A stretch of DNA of 49,238 bases from a virus, in the IMG/VR virus record IMGVR_UViG_3300050821_002519, positions 1 to 49,238 of that record; one strand, 5' to 3'. Each line of letters starts with the position of its first letter. The stretch's first letter is position 1. Shown here in pieces: positions 1-6,239 of the stretch. A model generated the notes under the pieces. The model was not told the origin of the DNA and made no database searches. It was given only the letters and a program-made list of their open reading frames with translations. The translations under genes and the position numbers were made by a program.

Positions 1-90
1 CCGACCGTGCCGCCGACCATGCCGCCGACCATGCCGCCGACCGTGCCGCCGACCATGCCGCCGACCGTGCCGCCGACCATGCCGCCGACG
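1..90. repeat. 12-bp tandem repeat tract (left window end)
   Basis: Seven full copies of the 12-mer CCGACC[GT/AT]GCCG lie end to end, followed by a half copy. Read leftward they encode the tetrapeptides SAAW and SAAR in the gene ending the PL operon. The same unit resumes at the right end of the window (49168-49238), so the true copy number is unresolved. Confidence 0.95.
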
Positions 91-538
91 CATTGTCACG
101 GACAGCCTCAAGAGGCGCCCGGATGCCGTCCATTTGAGCTTGGGCGGTGATCTCGCTCAACCCGGCAAGCGTATCGGCATCCTTGGTTAGCCCAGCCAGC
201 CGCAGGAACGCCGGCAAATGCTCGCGGATATACCAGTCGATCGCCATCATCGACCGGCGCTCTTCGATGGCTGGCGTAGATGCGGTGTTGAGCGTCAACG
301 GGATCAGCGGCAGGATCATCGCGCGGTCGTCATTCGACAGTGCGTCGTTCCATGAGCGCATGAAAGCGCCAATGACCGGCGAGACGCACTTCGGCGTGTC
401 AGAGAACGGCTCGCGGGCGATGTAGGCAGCACCCTCCATGGCGCAAATACCGTTGTTGAAATCGCTATGCGCGCCGGTGGTTAGGCCCTTCGCCAGCACT
501 TCCTGCCAGCGGGTTTCGTCGATCTGGGCTGTCTGCAT
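1..538 (-). CDS. Repeat-containing early protein, N-terminal part (continues at the right window end)
   Basis: First gene of the leftward early operon, 43 nt downstream of the expected PL start. ATG at 538 follows GGAG about 7 nt upstream. The predicted protein begins MQTAQIDETRWQEVLAKG and is a mixed helical protein for about 150 residues. It then enters Ala-rich tetrapeptide repeats SAAW/SAAR encoded by the 12-bp repeats and stays open through base 1. The reading frame resumes in the repeats at 49238 and ends at 49082. I do not recognise a function. Ala/Trp/Arg repeats of this kind look like an extended helix, and repeat number probably varies by slippage. Confidence 0.8.
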   Translation of the reverse strand, partial: MQTAQIDETRWQEVLAKGLTTGAHSDFNNGICAMEGAAYIAREPFSDTPKCVSPVIGAFMRSWNDALSNDDRAMILPLIPLTLNTASTPAIEERRSMMAIDWYIREHLPAFLRLAGLTKDADTLAGLSEITAQAQMDGIRAPLEAVRDNASAAWSAARSAAWSAARSAAWSAAWSAARS

Positions 539-580
539 TGCGTGTCTCCGAAAGCGCCGGTTGGGCGGCTTGTGGGAGAC

Positions 581-609
581 CTTAAATCACATCCAAATGT
601 GTTCTACAA
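581..609 (-). promoter_or_regulatory. PL early promoter with embedded operator O1
   Basis: On the minus strand, TTGTAG (609-604) is followed after exactly 17 nt by TTTAAG (586-581). The spacer is itself an inverted repeat, CACAT-N4-ATGTG (588-601). PR on the other side of the repressor gene has the same design. A repressor bound at O1 would cover the space between -35 and -10. Predicted transcript start near 574, upstream of the gene at 538. Confidence 0.7.
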
Positions 610-618
610 GCAAATAAT

Positions 619-632
619 CACACCTTGGTGTG
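619..632. promoter_or_regulatory. Operator O2
   Basis: Perfect inverted repeat CACAC-CTTG-GTGTG, upstream of the PL -35 element and just downstream of the repressor stop codon. It matches the CACAY-N4-RTGTG pattern of O1 and O3, so it is probably a second, cooperative repressor site for PL. Confidence 0.65.
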
Positions 633-644
633 TTTTTCTCGTCG

Positions 645-1310
645 TCAGATGTGACGCGGCCGATAATCGCCGACCACCAAACCGCTGATTTCGATTCGCG
701 CCACATGGTCGCCGGGGCTGTCGAGATCGAGGGGGAGTTGGTGTTCCGGGTGATTCGATTTCGGCCAGAGCCAGCGCTTGCCATCGACCACGCGCAACTC
801 CTTGACCGTCGCCTCAATGGTGTCGTCCTGAGCATAGGCATAGACGATCACGTGATCGAGGTGACGCGGCGCGCGGGCGTCGAGAACGTCCACCCAAATA
901 ACGATAGAGCGCTCGGGATAGTCCAGGTTCATGGACGGTCCGCGCACCTCCAATGCCTTGGCGACTTTGCGGAAACGATCCTCGATCGGCACGTCAACGG
1001 CATACCAGCGGGATGGGTCCCACTCTATGGCCTCGCGAAAATTGCCCGCCTCGACGAAGCCGCAGACCCAAACCGAGGTAGGGCTTGCCGGCTCTGGCTG
1101 GTCGCCGCTCAGTCGCCAAATTGGCACCTCTGCCGTGCGGGCGAGTTTGCCATAGGTGCGAAGGTCCAGCGCGTCCGAATGCTCGTTGAGAAAATTGTAG
1201 AGCGAGTTCGCCGCAACGCCGGAATCCTTGGCCCATCGCGCCACCTTCAAGCCGCGCTCGTTGATAAATGCCCGCAGCAGATTGCGGCGCTCGTCGGGGG
1301 TACGTGCCAT
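645..1310 (-). CDS. LexA/S24-type phage repressor (CI-like)
   Basis: 221 residues. An N-terminal helix-turn-helix lies at about residues 8-65. The C-terminal half is an S24 (LexA-like) autoprotease: scissile dipeptide C83-G84 in WVCGFVEAGNF, nucleophile Ser126 in RGPSMN and general-base Lys170 in EATVKEL. By family knowledge, RecA filaments stimulate cleavage at the X-Gly bond and so induce the prophage. The gene is leftward between the two early promoters, flanked by four matching operators, as expected for the lysogeny repressor. ATG at 1310 begins MARTPDERRN; upstream in-frame ATGs at 1322 and 1340 are possible because no start has a good SD. The longer open frame to 1715 is not protein-like. 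Confidence 0.88.
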   Translation of the reverse strand: MARTPDERRNLLRAFINERGLKVARWAKDSGVAANSLYNFLNEHSDALDLRTYGKLARTAEVPIWRLSGDQPEPASPTSVWVCGFVEAGNFREAIEWDPSRWYAVDVPIEDRFRKVAKALEVRGPSMNLDYPERSIVIWVDVLDARAPRHLDHVIVYAYAQDDTIEATVKELRVVDGKRWLWPKSNHPEHQLPLDLDSPGDHVARIEISGLVVGDYRPRHI

Positions 1311-1335
1311 GCGCCGACGCATAACACCACAAAAA

Positions 1336-1355
1336 CCCATCCTCGTGTGATTATG
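1336..1355 (-). promoter_or_regulatory. Operator O4 (imperfect) and candidate repressor-gene promoter
   Basis: CCCAT-CCTC-GTGTG at 1336-1349 matches the operator pattern in nine of ten arm bases. On the minus strand a CATAAT -10-like element (1355-1350) lies next to it, with no recognisable -35. O3 lies just upstream. This is the arrangement expected of an activated maintenance promoter (PRM) for the repressor; the assignment is inferred. Confidence 0.45.
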
Positions 1356-1358
1356 ACC

Positions 1359-1387
1359 TTGTAAAACACATTCTGATGTGTTTACTA
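1359..1387 (+). promoter_or_regulatory. PR early promoter with embedded operator O3
   Basis: TTGTAA (1359-1364), 17-nt spacer, TTACTA (1382-1387). The spacer holds the best operator in the window: eight-base arms AAACACAT and ATGTGTTT (1364-1371 and 1376-1383) around TCTG. The -35, spacer length and operator position mirror PL. The predicted start is at 1394-1395, the A of the cro-like start codon. Confidence 0.75.
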
Positions 1388-1394
1388 CCCGGCC

Positions 1395-1619
1395 ATGATC
1401 ACGAGCACCATCGAGCGCATCCGAGCGCACCTCAGGCTGTCGGGTGTCACCAAGAAGGGCTTCGCCGAACAGGCCGGGCTTCACCCCAACACGCTGCAAG
1501 GGATCGAGGAGGCCGGGTGGAATCCATCCGCCTCCACATTGATCGCGCTGGAGGCTCAATTGCCACCTCCAGTCGATGACGATGCTGAGCATCCCGCGCC
1601 AGTGCGAGCTGCGGCATGA
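1395..1619 (+). CDS. Cro-like helix-turn-helix protein
   Basis: 74 residues, first gene rightward from PR, divergent from the repressor. A helix-turn-helix covers roughly residues 14-50 (GVTKKGFAEQAGLHPNTLQG). Position and size fit Cro, which binds the shared operators and turns down repressor synthesis. There is no SD before ATG 1395 and the predicted transcript starts at about this base, so the message may be leaderless. The stop overlaps the next start (ATGA at 1616). Confidence 0.75.
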   Translation: MITSTIERIRAHLRLSGVTKKGFAEQAGLHPNTLQGIEEAGWNPSASTLIALEAQLPPPVDDDAEHPAPVRAAA

Positions 1620-2203
1620 GCGGCCCAAAGCGGGTGATCCCGCTCCCCACGCCAGAGCGCGTCCGTGCGTTGATCCGTTACGACGGCACGGACTTTTATT
1701 GGCTTCCTCGCCCACGGTCCTATTTCTCTGATCTGGCGAGCTTTCGATCGTTCAACGCGCGGCACGCGGACAAGAAGGCCGCGATCAAGCAGCAGTTGAA
1801 TGGGTACAACGGGATTCGCATCGATCATGCGCTGATCCTCGTCCACCGCATGATTTGGGTGCTGTATTACGGCGAGTGGCCGAAGCACGAATTGGACCAC
1901 ATCGACGGCGACAAGGCGAACAACGCGATCAGCAATCTTCGTGACGTCACGAAGTCCGGCAACATGCGCAACCAGAACCTGCGGTGCGATAGCACGAGCG
2001 GCTTCCCCGGCGTCCACTTCTGCAAAGACAAAGCCAGCCGGCCTTGGGTCGCGCGCATCGGCGTCGGCGGTACGTGGAAGACCCTCGGCTATTTCTCGAC
2101 CAAGGAAGAGGCCATCGCTTGCCGTAAGCGGGAACAGGGCCGCTTTGGGTTTAGTGATCGTCACGGCCGCGCACCCCGCGAACAGCAAGCCGCCGCAGCA
2201 TGA
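1616..2203 (+). CDS. HNH endonuclease with AP2 domain
   Basis: 195 residues. An HNH motif is centred at about residues 90-115 (ELDHIDGDKANNAISNLR). An AP2-like DNA-binding domain follows at about 140-185 (SGFPGVHF, PWVARIGVGG, LGYFSTKEEA). This is the usual architecture of free-standing phage homing endonucleases, which cut DNA to spread their own gene. It overlaps both neighbours by ATGA junctions, so it is fully integrated into the early operon and may have been domesticated. Confidence 0.9.
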   Translation: MSGPKRVIPLPTPERVRALIRYDGTDFYWLPRPRSYFSDLASFRSFNARHADKKAAIKQQLNGYNGIRIDHALILVHRMIWVLYYGEWPKHELDHIDGDKANNAISNLRDVTKSGNMRNQNLRCDSTSGFPGVHFCKDKASRPWVARIGVGGTWKTLGYFSTKEEAIACRKREQGRFGFSDRHGRAPREQQAAAA

Positions 2204-2589
2204 CCAGCCCAGCACAAGCCGGGGGTGGGGCGGCGTTCTGCCCGCACTGTGGTTATGACCTCGGATGCGACGAAATAATCTCTGACGGCCAGTTTACATA
2301 CGATCCCCGTTTCGGCGTCGCTTTTGGTCGAGCGGCGCTGAGTATCACGCCAGCTTGTCATCATTTGATCGGCTCGCTCATGCGAGAGCGTGGTCGCTTG
2401 GTTACTCGGCAAGTGCTGGCCGATCGCCTCGGCTACGAGGGTGACGACCCAAGCAATCTCATCGCAGTTCTGATGGCGCGCATCCGCAATCATTTCCGGG
2501 CGCTCAAGCTAGAGTGCCCGATCGAGAATATCTGGTCGCAAGGGCTTCGCTGGATTCCGCAATCTGCACCGGAATTGGAGGCAGCATGA
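2200..2589 (+). CDS. Zinc-ribbon plus winged-helix DNA-binding protein
   Basis: 129 residues. The N-terminus has a half zinc ribbon CPHCGYDLGC (about residues 14-23). Residues 45-120 look like the OmpR/PhoB C-terminal winged helix: an LT-like helix 1 region (ITPACHHLIGSLM), the RGRLVTRQVLADRLGY recognition part and a final hairpin ending in GLRWIP. No receiver domain is present. Probably an early transcription regulator; target unknown. Coupled by ATGA to the genes on both sides. Confidence 0.7.
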   Translation: MTSPAQAGGGAAFCPHCGYDLGCDEIISDGQFTYDPRFGVAFGRAALSITPACHHLIGSLMRERGRLVTRQVLADRLGYEGDDPSNLIAVLMARIRNHFRALKLECPIENIWSQGLRWIPQSAPELEAA

Positions 2590-2738
2590 TCCGCGACCTC
2601 GCCCTCTGGCTCACCCTCAGCCTCACCACCCTCGCCCTCTTCGCCACCCTCAACACGCGCCGCGAACAGCGAAAGCAGCGGTCTCGCGATGTCGGCGATC
2701 GGGCGGGGTTGGCGGGTTCTCATGGCGGGAGGCAATAA
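2586..2738 (+). CDS. Small single-span membrane protein
   Basis: 50 residues starting MIRDLALWLTLSLTTLALFA at an ATGA overlap with the previous stop. One hydrophobic segment (about residues 4-21) is followed by a basic, Arg-rich tail, predicting an N-out/C-in anchor. Function unknown. Confidence 0.6.
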   Translation: MIRDLALWLTLSLTTLALFATLNTRREQRKQRSRDVGDRAGLAGSHGGRQ

Positions 2739-2740
2739 CG

Positions 2741-3217
2741 ATGCCAGGATTGAGCGTCTTACGTGTGAATGCCGCCGAGGAACAAGCGTCGTATCGGAAC
2801 GCCGTCGCCGAGATACTGCGCCGTATCCAGTCCGACCACGAGGTGACGCTGCTCGACATTGCAGAGCGCATCGACGTGTCGCTGGCGACGATCAGCAACG
2901 CGGCTAACAAGAAATCCGACCTCAACTCGATCTATCTCGGGCGGCTCGGCAAGCATTTCGGTGCATCGACGCTTGACCCATATCTGCGCACGATTGGCGT
3001 TCGCGGCGTCCCGCTCGATCCGCCGAACGTCAAGGACGTGCTGCCGTTCATCCAACGCGCCGCCCTGCGCATTGCAGAAGCACGCGATCCCGCATCGCCT
3101 TGCGGTCCGGTCGAGACGCTGAAGGAACAGGCGGATTACCTGCCCGACCTTCGCGCTCTGCTCGCCGAAGTCGGGTCGCTGATCTGCCGGATCGAAGCTC
3201 GGAGGGATGCGGCATGA
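2741..3217 (+). CDS. Helix-turn-helix regulator
   Basis: 158 residues. Residues 24-55 form a helix-turn-helix (VTLLDIAERIDVSLATISNA) inside a longer helical region, followed by a helical C-terminal half with GVRGVPLDPPNVKDV. An early phage regulator, possibly CII-like or replication-associated by position, but I cannot assign a family. Confidence 0.65.
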   Translation: MPGLSVLRVNAAEEQASYRNAVAEILRRIQSDHEVTLLDIAERIDVSLATISNAANKKSDLNSIYLGRLGKHFGASTLDPYLRTIGVRGVPLDPPNVKDVLPFIQRAALRIAEARDPASPCGPVETLKEQADYLPDLRALLAEVGSLICRIEARRDAA

Positions 3218-3417
3218 CCTATCAGACGGTCCCCATCGCCACCCGCATCGCCCGTGCCCGCAAATGGCACCGCGACAACAAACCGTTCTTCGACGCGCTG
3301 TACGGGCCGGAAACGTCACCGCATCAGATCGGCGCCTTGCCTCGTGCAACCGAGCCTCGTCGCTGGCGTGAGGAGAACAAGGCGCGCTTCGATGCGCTCT
3401 ATGGCGCAGCGGCATAA
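3214..3417 (+). CDS. Small protein with a duplicated motif
   Basis: 67 residues, start at an ATGA overlap. It contains the same 15-residue motif twice: KWHRDNKPFFDALYG near residue 17 and RWREENKARFDALYG near 50. The stop overlaps the next start (TAATG). Function unknown; a two-fold binding surface is a guess. Confidence 0.6.
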   Translation: MTYQTVPIATRIARARKWHRDNKPFFDALYGPETSPHQIGALPRATEPRRWREENKARFDALYGAAA

Positions 3418-3794
3418 TGTCGGTCGGGGGCATCCTCACCTTCACCGCCGGCATAGCGCTCGGTGCATCCGCGTTCGTGCCGCTTGCCGGGTGGGCGCTG
3501 ACGGGCTGGCGGCGGGAGTTGCGTGCGCACAGGCTCACCGTCGACCAACTCGATGACCAAGCCGACCAAACGACGCTGGCGACCGACGCGCTGCTGATGG
3601 CGCGACAGGTCGCTGCCAAGGACGCCGCGCTCGCCGCCTCGCTTAACCGCGGGCTGCTGTTTCGGATCACTGAACTCAGCCGCCAGGTGAACGAACTGAT
3701 GCCCCTCGCCGACAAGGGCCGTCGTCGCGAGGCGCAGTTGTTGAAGCATGATCGGAAACGGGGGCGGAAAGCCGCCCCAGGCGAGGCCGCATAA
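3417..3794 (+). CDS. Membrane-anchored helical protein
   Basis: 125 residues. A hydrophobic N-terminus (residues about 3-30, GGILTFTAGIALGASAFVPL) is followed by a long polar helix with coiled-coil character and a basic C-terminus (KHDRKRGRK). Likely inner-membrane anchored with a cytoplasmic coiled coil. Function unknown. Confidence 0.6.
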   Translation: MSVGGILTFTAGIALGASAFVPLAGWALTGWRRELRAHRLTVDQLDDQADQTTLATDALLMARQVAAKDAALAASLNRGLLFRITELSRQVNELMPLADKGRRREAQLLKHDRKRGRKAAPGEAA

Positions 3795-3973
3795 TGGCCG
3801 CCGCCGTGTCTGTGCCGCGCGCTATCGGTGCGCGCGAGCAATCGCGGATTCTCACGGCCCTGCGCTGCACGACCATGCGCGTGTCGGAGATCGCTGCGGC
3901 GACAAAGCGTATGCCGCGCACGATCGAACGGATCGCCCAGGCGAACCATATTCCTTTGAAGGGACGGATGTGA
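3794..3973 (+). CDS. Small helix-turn-helix protein
   Basis: 59 residues, filling the gap between two TAATG/TGATG-type junctions. The centre reads MRVSEIAAATKRMPRTIERI, a plausible helix-turn-helix. Both coupled junctions and the protein-like composition argue that it is real. Function unknown. Confidence 0.6.
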   Translation: MAAAVSVPRAIGAREQSRILTALRCTTMRVSEIAAATKRMPRTIERIAQANHIPLKGRM

Positions 3974-4329
3974 TGGGCAGCAAGTATTCCGCCATCCGCA
4001 CCGTCTGCGCCGCCGGGCATCGCCACGATAGCAAGATGGAAGCCGCGCGGTGCGACGATCTGACCGCGCTTGAAGCGGCCGGCCATATCACGCGCCTGGA
4101 GCAGCAGCCGGAGTTTCGCGTCGAGATCAACGGCAAGTTGATGTGCCGCTACGTCGCTGACTTCGCCTGGTTCACCTCCGATTGCCGCGTTGTGGAGGAC
4201 GTAAAGGGCGTCGTCACACCAATGTTCCGCCTCAAGCAAAAACTGGTCGAGGCGTCGCACCCCGGCGTCGTCATCACCGTATTCCCGCCGATCAAGCGGA
4301 AGAAGCGCAAAGCGAGAAAAGCGGCATGA
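3973..4329 (+). CDS. DUF1064 family nuclease-like protein
   Basis: 118 residues from ATG 3973 (overlapping the previous TGA). The core YVADFAWFTSDCRVVEDVKG followed by FRLKQKLVEA is the DUF1064 signature; this phage family has a PD-(D/E)XK-like nuclease fold, with D..E-x-K seen here as ADF and EDVKG. A role in early DNA metabolism or recombination is inferred. The longer frame upstream to 3748 is a shadow. Confidence 0.75.
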   Translation: MGSKYSAIRTVCAAGHRHDSKMEAARCDDLTALEAAGHITRLEQQPEFRVEINGKLMCRYVADFAWFTSDCRVVEDVKGVVTPMFRLKQKLVEASHPGVVITVFPPIKRKKRKARKAA

Positions 4330-5084
4330 ACGCGTTCCAACGCCACGGCATCGACCATTTGTCGGCGTCGAGCCTCAACCTGTTCGTCGCGCAGCCGGCG
4401 ATGTGGGCGGCCGCCTATTTGATGAAACGTCGCACCCCGGTTGGACCGGCCGCACACCGCGGTACGGCGATCGAGTGCGGCGTCGAGGCTGGTTTGTTCG
4501 ATCCGGGCATGTCGGTCGCGGAATGCCAGAAACTCGCGCTGGCCAAGTTCCATTCGCTGACCCGTCTGAGCGCCGACACGCGCATCGAGAAAGAGCGCGA
4601 GACGATCGCGCCGTCGGTCGAGGTCGGGCTTGCCGAACTCCGCCAATACGGCTTGCCCGAAAAGCCCGAGGACGGCCGTCAGCACAAAATCGAAGTGCAG
4701 CTGGAAGGCGTGCCCGTCCCTATCATCGGCTATCTCGACCTGCTGTTCCCGCAGCACGGCATGATCGTCGACCTGAAAACAACGGCGCGCATTCCGTCCG
4801 AGATGAGCGAAGCGCACTGCCGCCAGGGCGCGATCTACGCAGCTGCTCGCGACAACCACGAAGTCCGCTTCGCGTTCGTCTCAGCGAAGAAAATCGCCGT
4901 TTATGTGCTGGCCGACCAGGCGCGACACATCGCGCAAGTCATCCGCACCGCGCGCGCCGTCGAAAACCTCCTTTCCCTGTCCGATGACGGCGAGCTGCTG
5001 ACCCGCTGCTTCGCGCCGGACCTGTCGAGTTTCTACTGGGGCGACGCACCCGCGCGCACCATCGCAACCGAGATCTGGGGGTGA
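4326..5084 (+). CDS. PD-(D/E)XK (RecB/Cas4-like) exonuclease
   Basis: 252 residues from an ATGA junction. The motifs are HRGTAIE near residue 42, GYLDLLF near 138 and MIVDLKTTAR near 150, which together form the PD-(D/E)XK active site of the PDDEXK_1 family, followed by a QGAIYA-type helix. Such proteins serve as phage recombination exonucleases. The SSB-like gene and the primase-helicase lie just downstream, which fits a DNA replication and recombination module. Confidence 0.8.
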   Translation: MNAFQRHGIDHLSASSLNLFVAQPAMWAAAYLMKRRTPVGPAAHRGTAIECGVEAGLFDPGMSVAECQKLALAKFHSLTRLSADTRIEKERETIAPSVEVGLAELRQYGLPEKPEDGRQHKIEVQLEGVPVPIIGYLDLLFPQHGMIVDLKTTARIPSEMSEAHCRQGAIYAAARDNHEVRFAFVSAKKIAVYVLADQARHIAQVIRTARAVENLLSLSDDGELLTRCFAPDLSSFYWGDAPARTIATEIWG

Positions 5085-5512
5085 ACGTGGCAAAATCCCT
5101 CCAAGAGCGCTTTGACGCGATGGCCAGCCCGGAGCCGAACAGCGGCTGCTGGCTTTGGACGGGCGCCGTTATGGGTGTCGGCTACGGCAAGATTAAGATC
5201 GGCCCCAAGTTTGTCCCCGCAACGCATTTGTCTCTTGAACTGGACGGCAGGCCGCGTCCGGACCTGTCTAAATGGGCGCTGCATACCTGCGACAATCCGA
5301 CCTGCGTAAACCCCGCGCATCTCTGGTGGGGCACTCGCGCCGACAACATTTCAGATCAAATCCAGAAGGGTCGCCATTGGGCGACTGCGGCGGCCACGTG
5401 CAAGCATGGCCACCCTTGGACAGTAGATAATACTTACACGTCGCGTGGCCGCAGAAGCTGCAAGACTTGTCACAAGATTCGGCACTCCGCCGATAGCAGA
5501 GCGGCTGCGTAA
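5081..5512 (+). CDS. HNH endonuclease
   Basis: 143 residues from a GTG start in a GTGA junction. It has the phage HNH pattern GCWLWTGA, then ALHTCDNPTCVNPAHLWWGT, with a C-terminal zinc cluster (CKHGHPW and CKTCHK). It is a second free-standing HNH nuclease in the early operon, probably a homing-type element. Confidence 0.85.
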   Translation: MNVAKSLQERFDAMASPEPNSGCWLWTGAVMGVGYGKIKIGPKFVPATHLSLELDGRPRPDLSKWALHTCDNPTCVNPAHLWWGTRADNISDQIQKGRHWATAAATCKHGHPWTVDNTYTSRGRRSCKTCHKIRHSADSRAAA

Positions 5513-5539
5513 CCGCGAAACGTGAATGAGGAAATATTT

Positions 5540-6166
5540 ATGGGCTTCATGTCAAATCCAGCATCGGGCGGTGGTGAATTTACCGTCTACGTAAAATATA
5601 ACGCAAAGGCGGGGCGTTGGTATACCCGTGAAGATAAGCCGGAGGCGACCGAATACGAAGTCACCAACATGACGGCCGTGTTCGACATCCCGAACATCAA
5701 GACCGGCTGGTTCCTGTTCGCGGCCGGCGTTGCGCCCGCTAAGACGTTCGATCCTTCGCTTGCAGAGGCCGCGCCGAAGCCGGGCGATGGCTTCAAGCGC
5801 GGGTTCGAGTTGGAGGTGTTCAGCGACAAGAACCTGGGCGGTAAGCGCGAGTTCTCGTCAACGGCCGGTGCGGTGATCGAGAGCATGAACGCGCTCTACG
5901 ATGCCTACGTCGCCGCACCGGAAAGCAAGGCCGGCAAGCTGCCCGTCGTCAAGTGCGTGGGCGTCCTGCCTATCACCGGTAAGCACGGCACCAACTACCA
6001 GCCGCAGCTCGAGATCGTCGGCTGGGCGGATCGTCCTGCCGAACTTGGCGCAGCGCCATCTGCTGACGCTCCGGCTGCTCCCGCCGCCAAGGCAGCGCAG
6101 CACACGCCCCCGCCTGCTGCCAAGGCAATGGCGTCGGCCGGCGACGTAGATGATGTCGAGTTCTGA
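5540..6166 (+). CDS. SSB-like single-stranded DNA binding protein
   Basis: 208 residues. ATG 5540 is preferred because GAGGAA lies about 6 nt upstream. The N-terminal about 150 residues are beta-rich. The tail is Ala/Pro-rich, disordered, and ends with the acidic DVDDVEF, resembling the DDIPF tip of SSB proteins that recruits partner proteins. It sits between the exonuclease and the primase-helicase. I infer a phage SSB analogue; the fold is not certain. Confidence 0.65.
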   Translation: MGFMSNPASGGGEFTVYVKYNAKAGRWYTREDKPEATEYEVTNMTAVFDIPNIKTGWFLFAAGVAPAKTFDPSLAEAAPKPGDGFKRGFELEVFSDKNLGGKREFSSTAGAVIESMNALYDAYVAAPESKAGKLPVVKCVGVLPITGKHGTNYQPQLEIVGWADRPAELGAAPSADAPAAPAAKAAQHTPPPAAKAMASAGDVDDVEF

Positions 6167-6172
6167 TGAAGC

Positions 6173-6203
6173 GGGGATGGCCGCCTGAAAAACAACCATC
6201 CCC
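6173..6203. other. Hairpin between SSB-like and primase genes
   Basis: GGGGATGG (6173-6180) and CCATCCCC (6196-6203) form a perfect 8-bp stem with a 15-nt loop. No T-tract follows, so it is not a standard terminator. It could modulate transcript stability or primase translation. Confidence 0.5.
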
Positions 6204-6239
6204 TGACACGCATGAACGTGGTGCGGCGGTCTTAATCCG

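Noticed and set aside
147-425. Rightward ORF at the left end
   Set aside because: It is antisense to the repeat-containing early gene, which has a promoter, SD and protein-like sequence.
645-1715. 356-codon leftward frame including the repressor
   Set aside because: Residues before MARTPDERRN overlap the cro-like gene and the operators and are not protein-like; the repressor starts at or near 1310.
2759-3949. 396-codon leftward open frame
   Set aside because: Arg/Ala/His-rich composition typical of a GC-rich shadow, and it covers several convincing rightward coupled genes.
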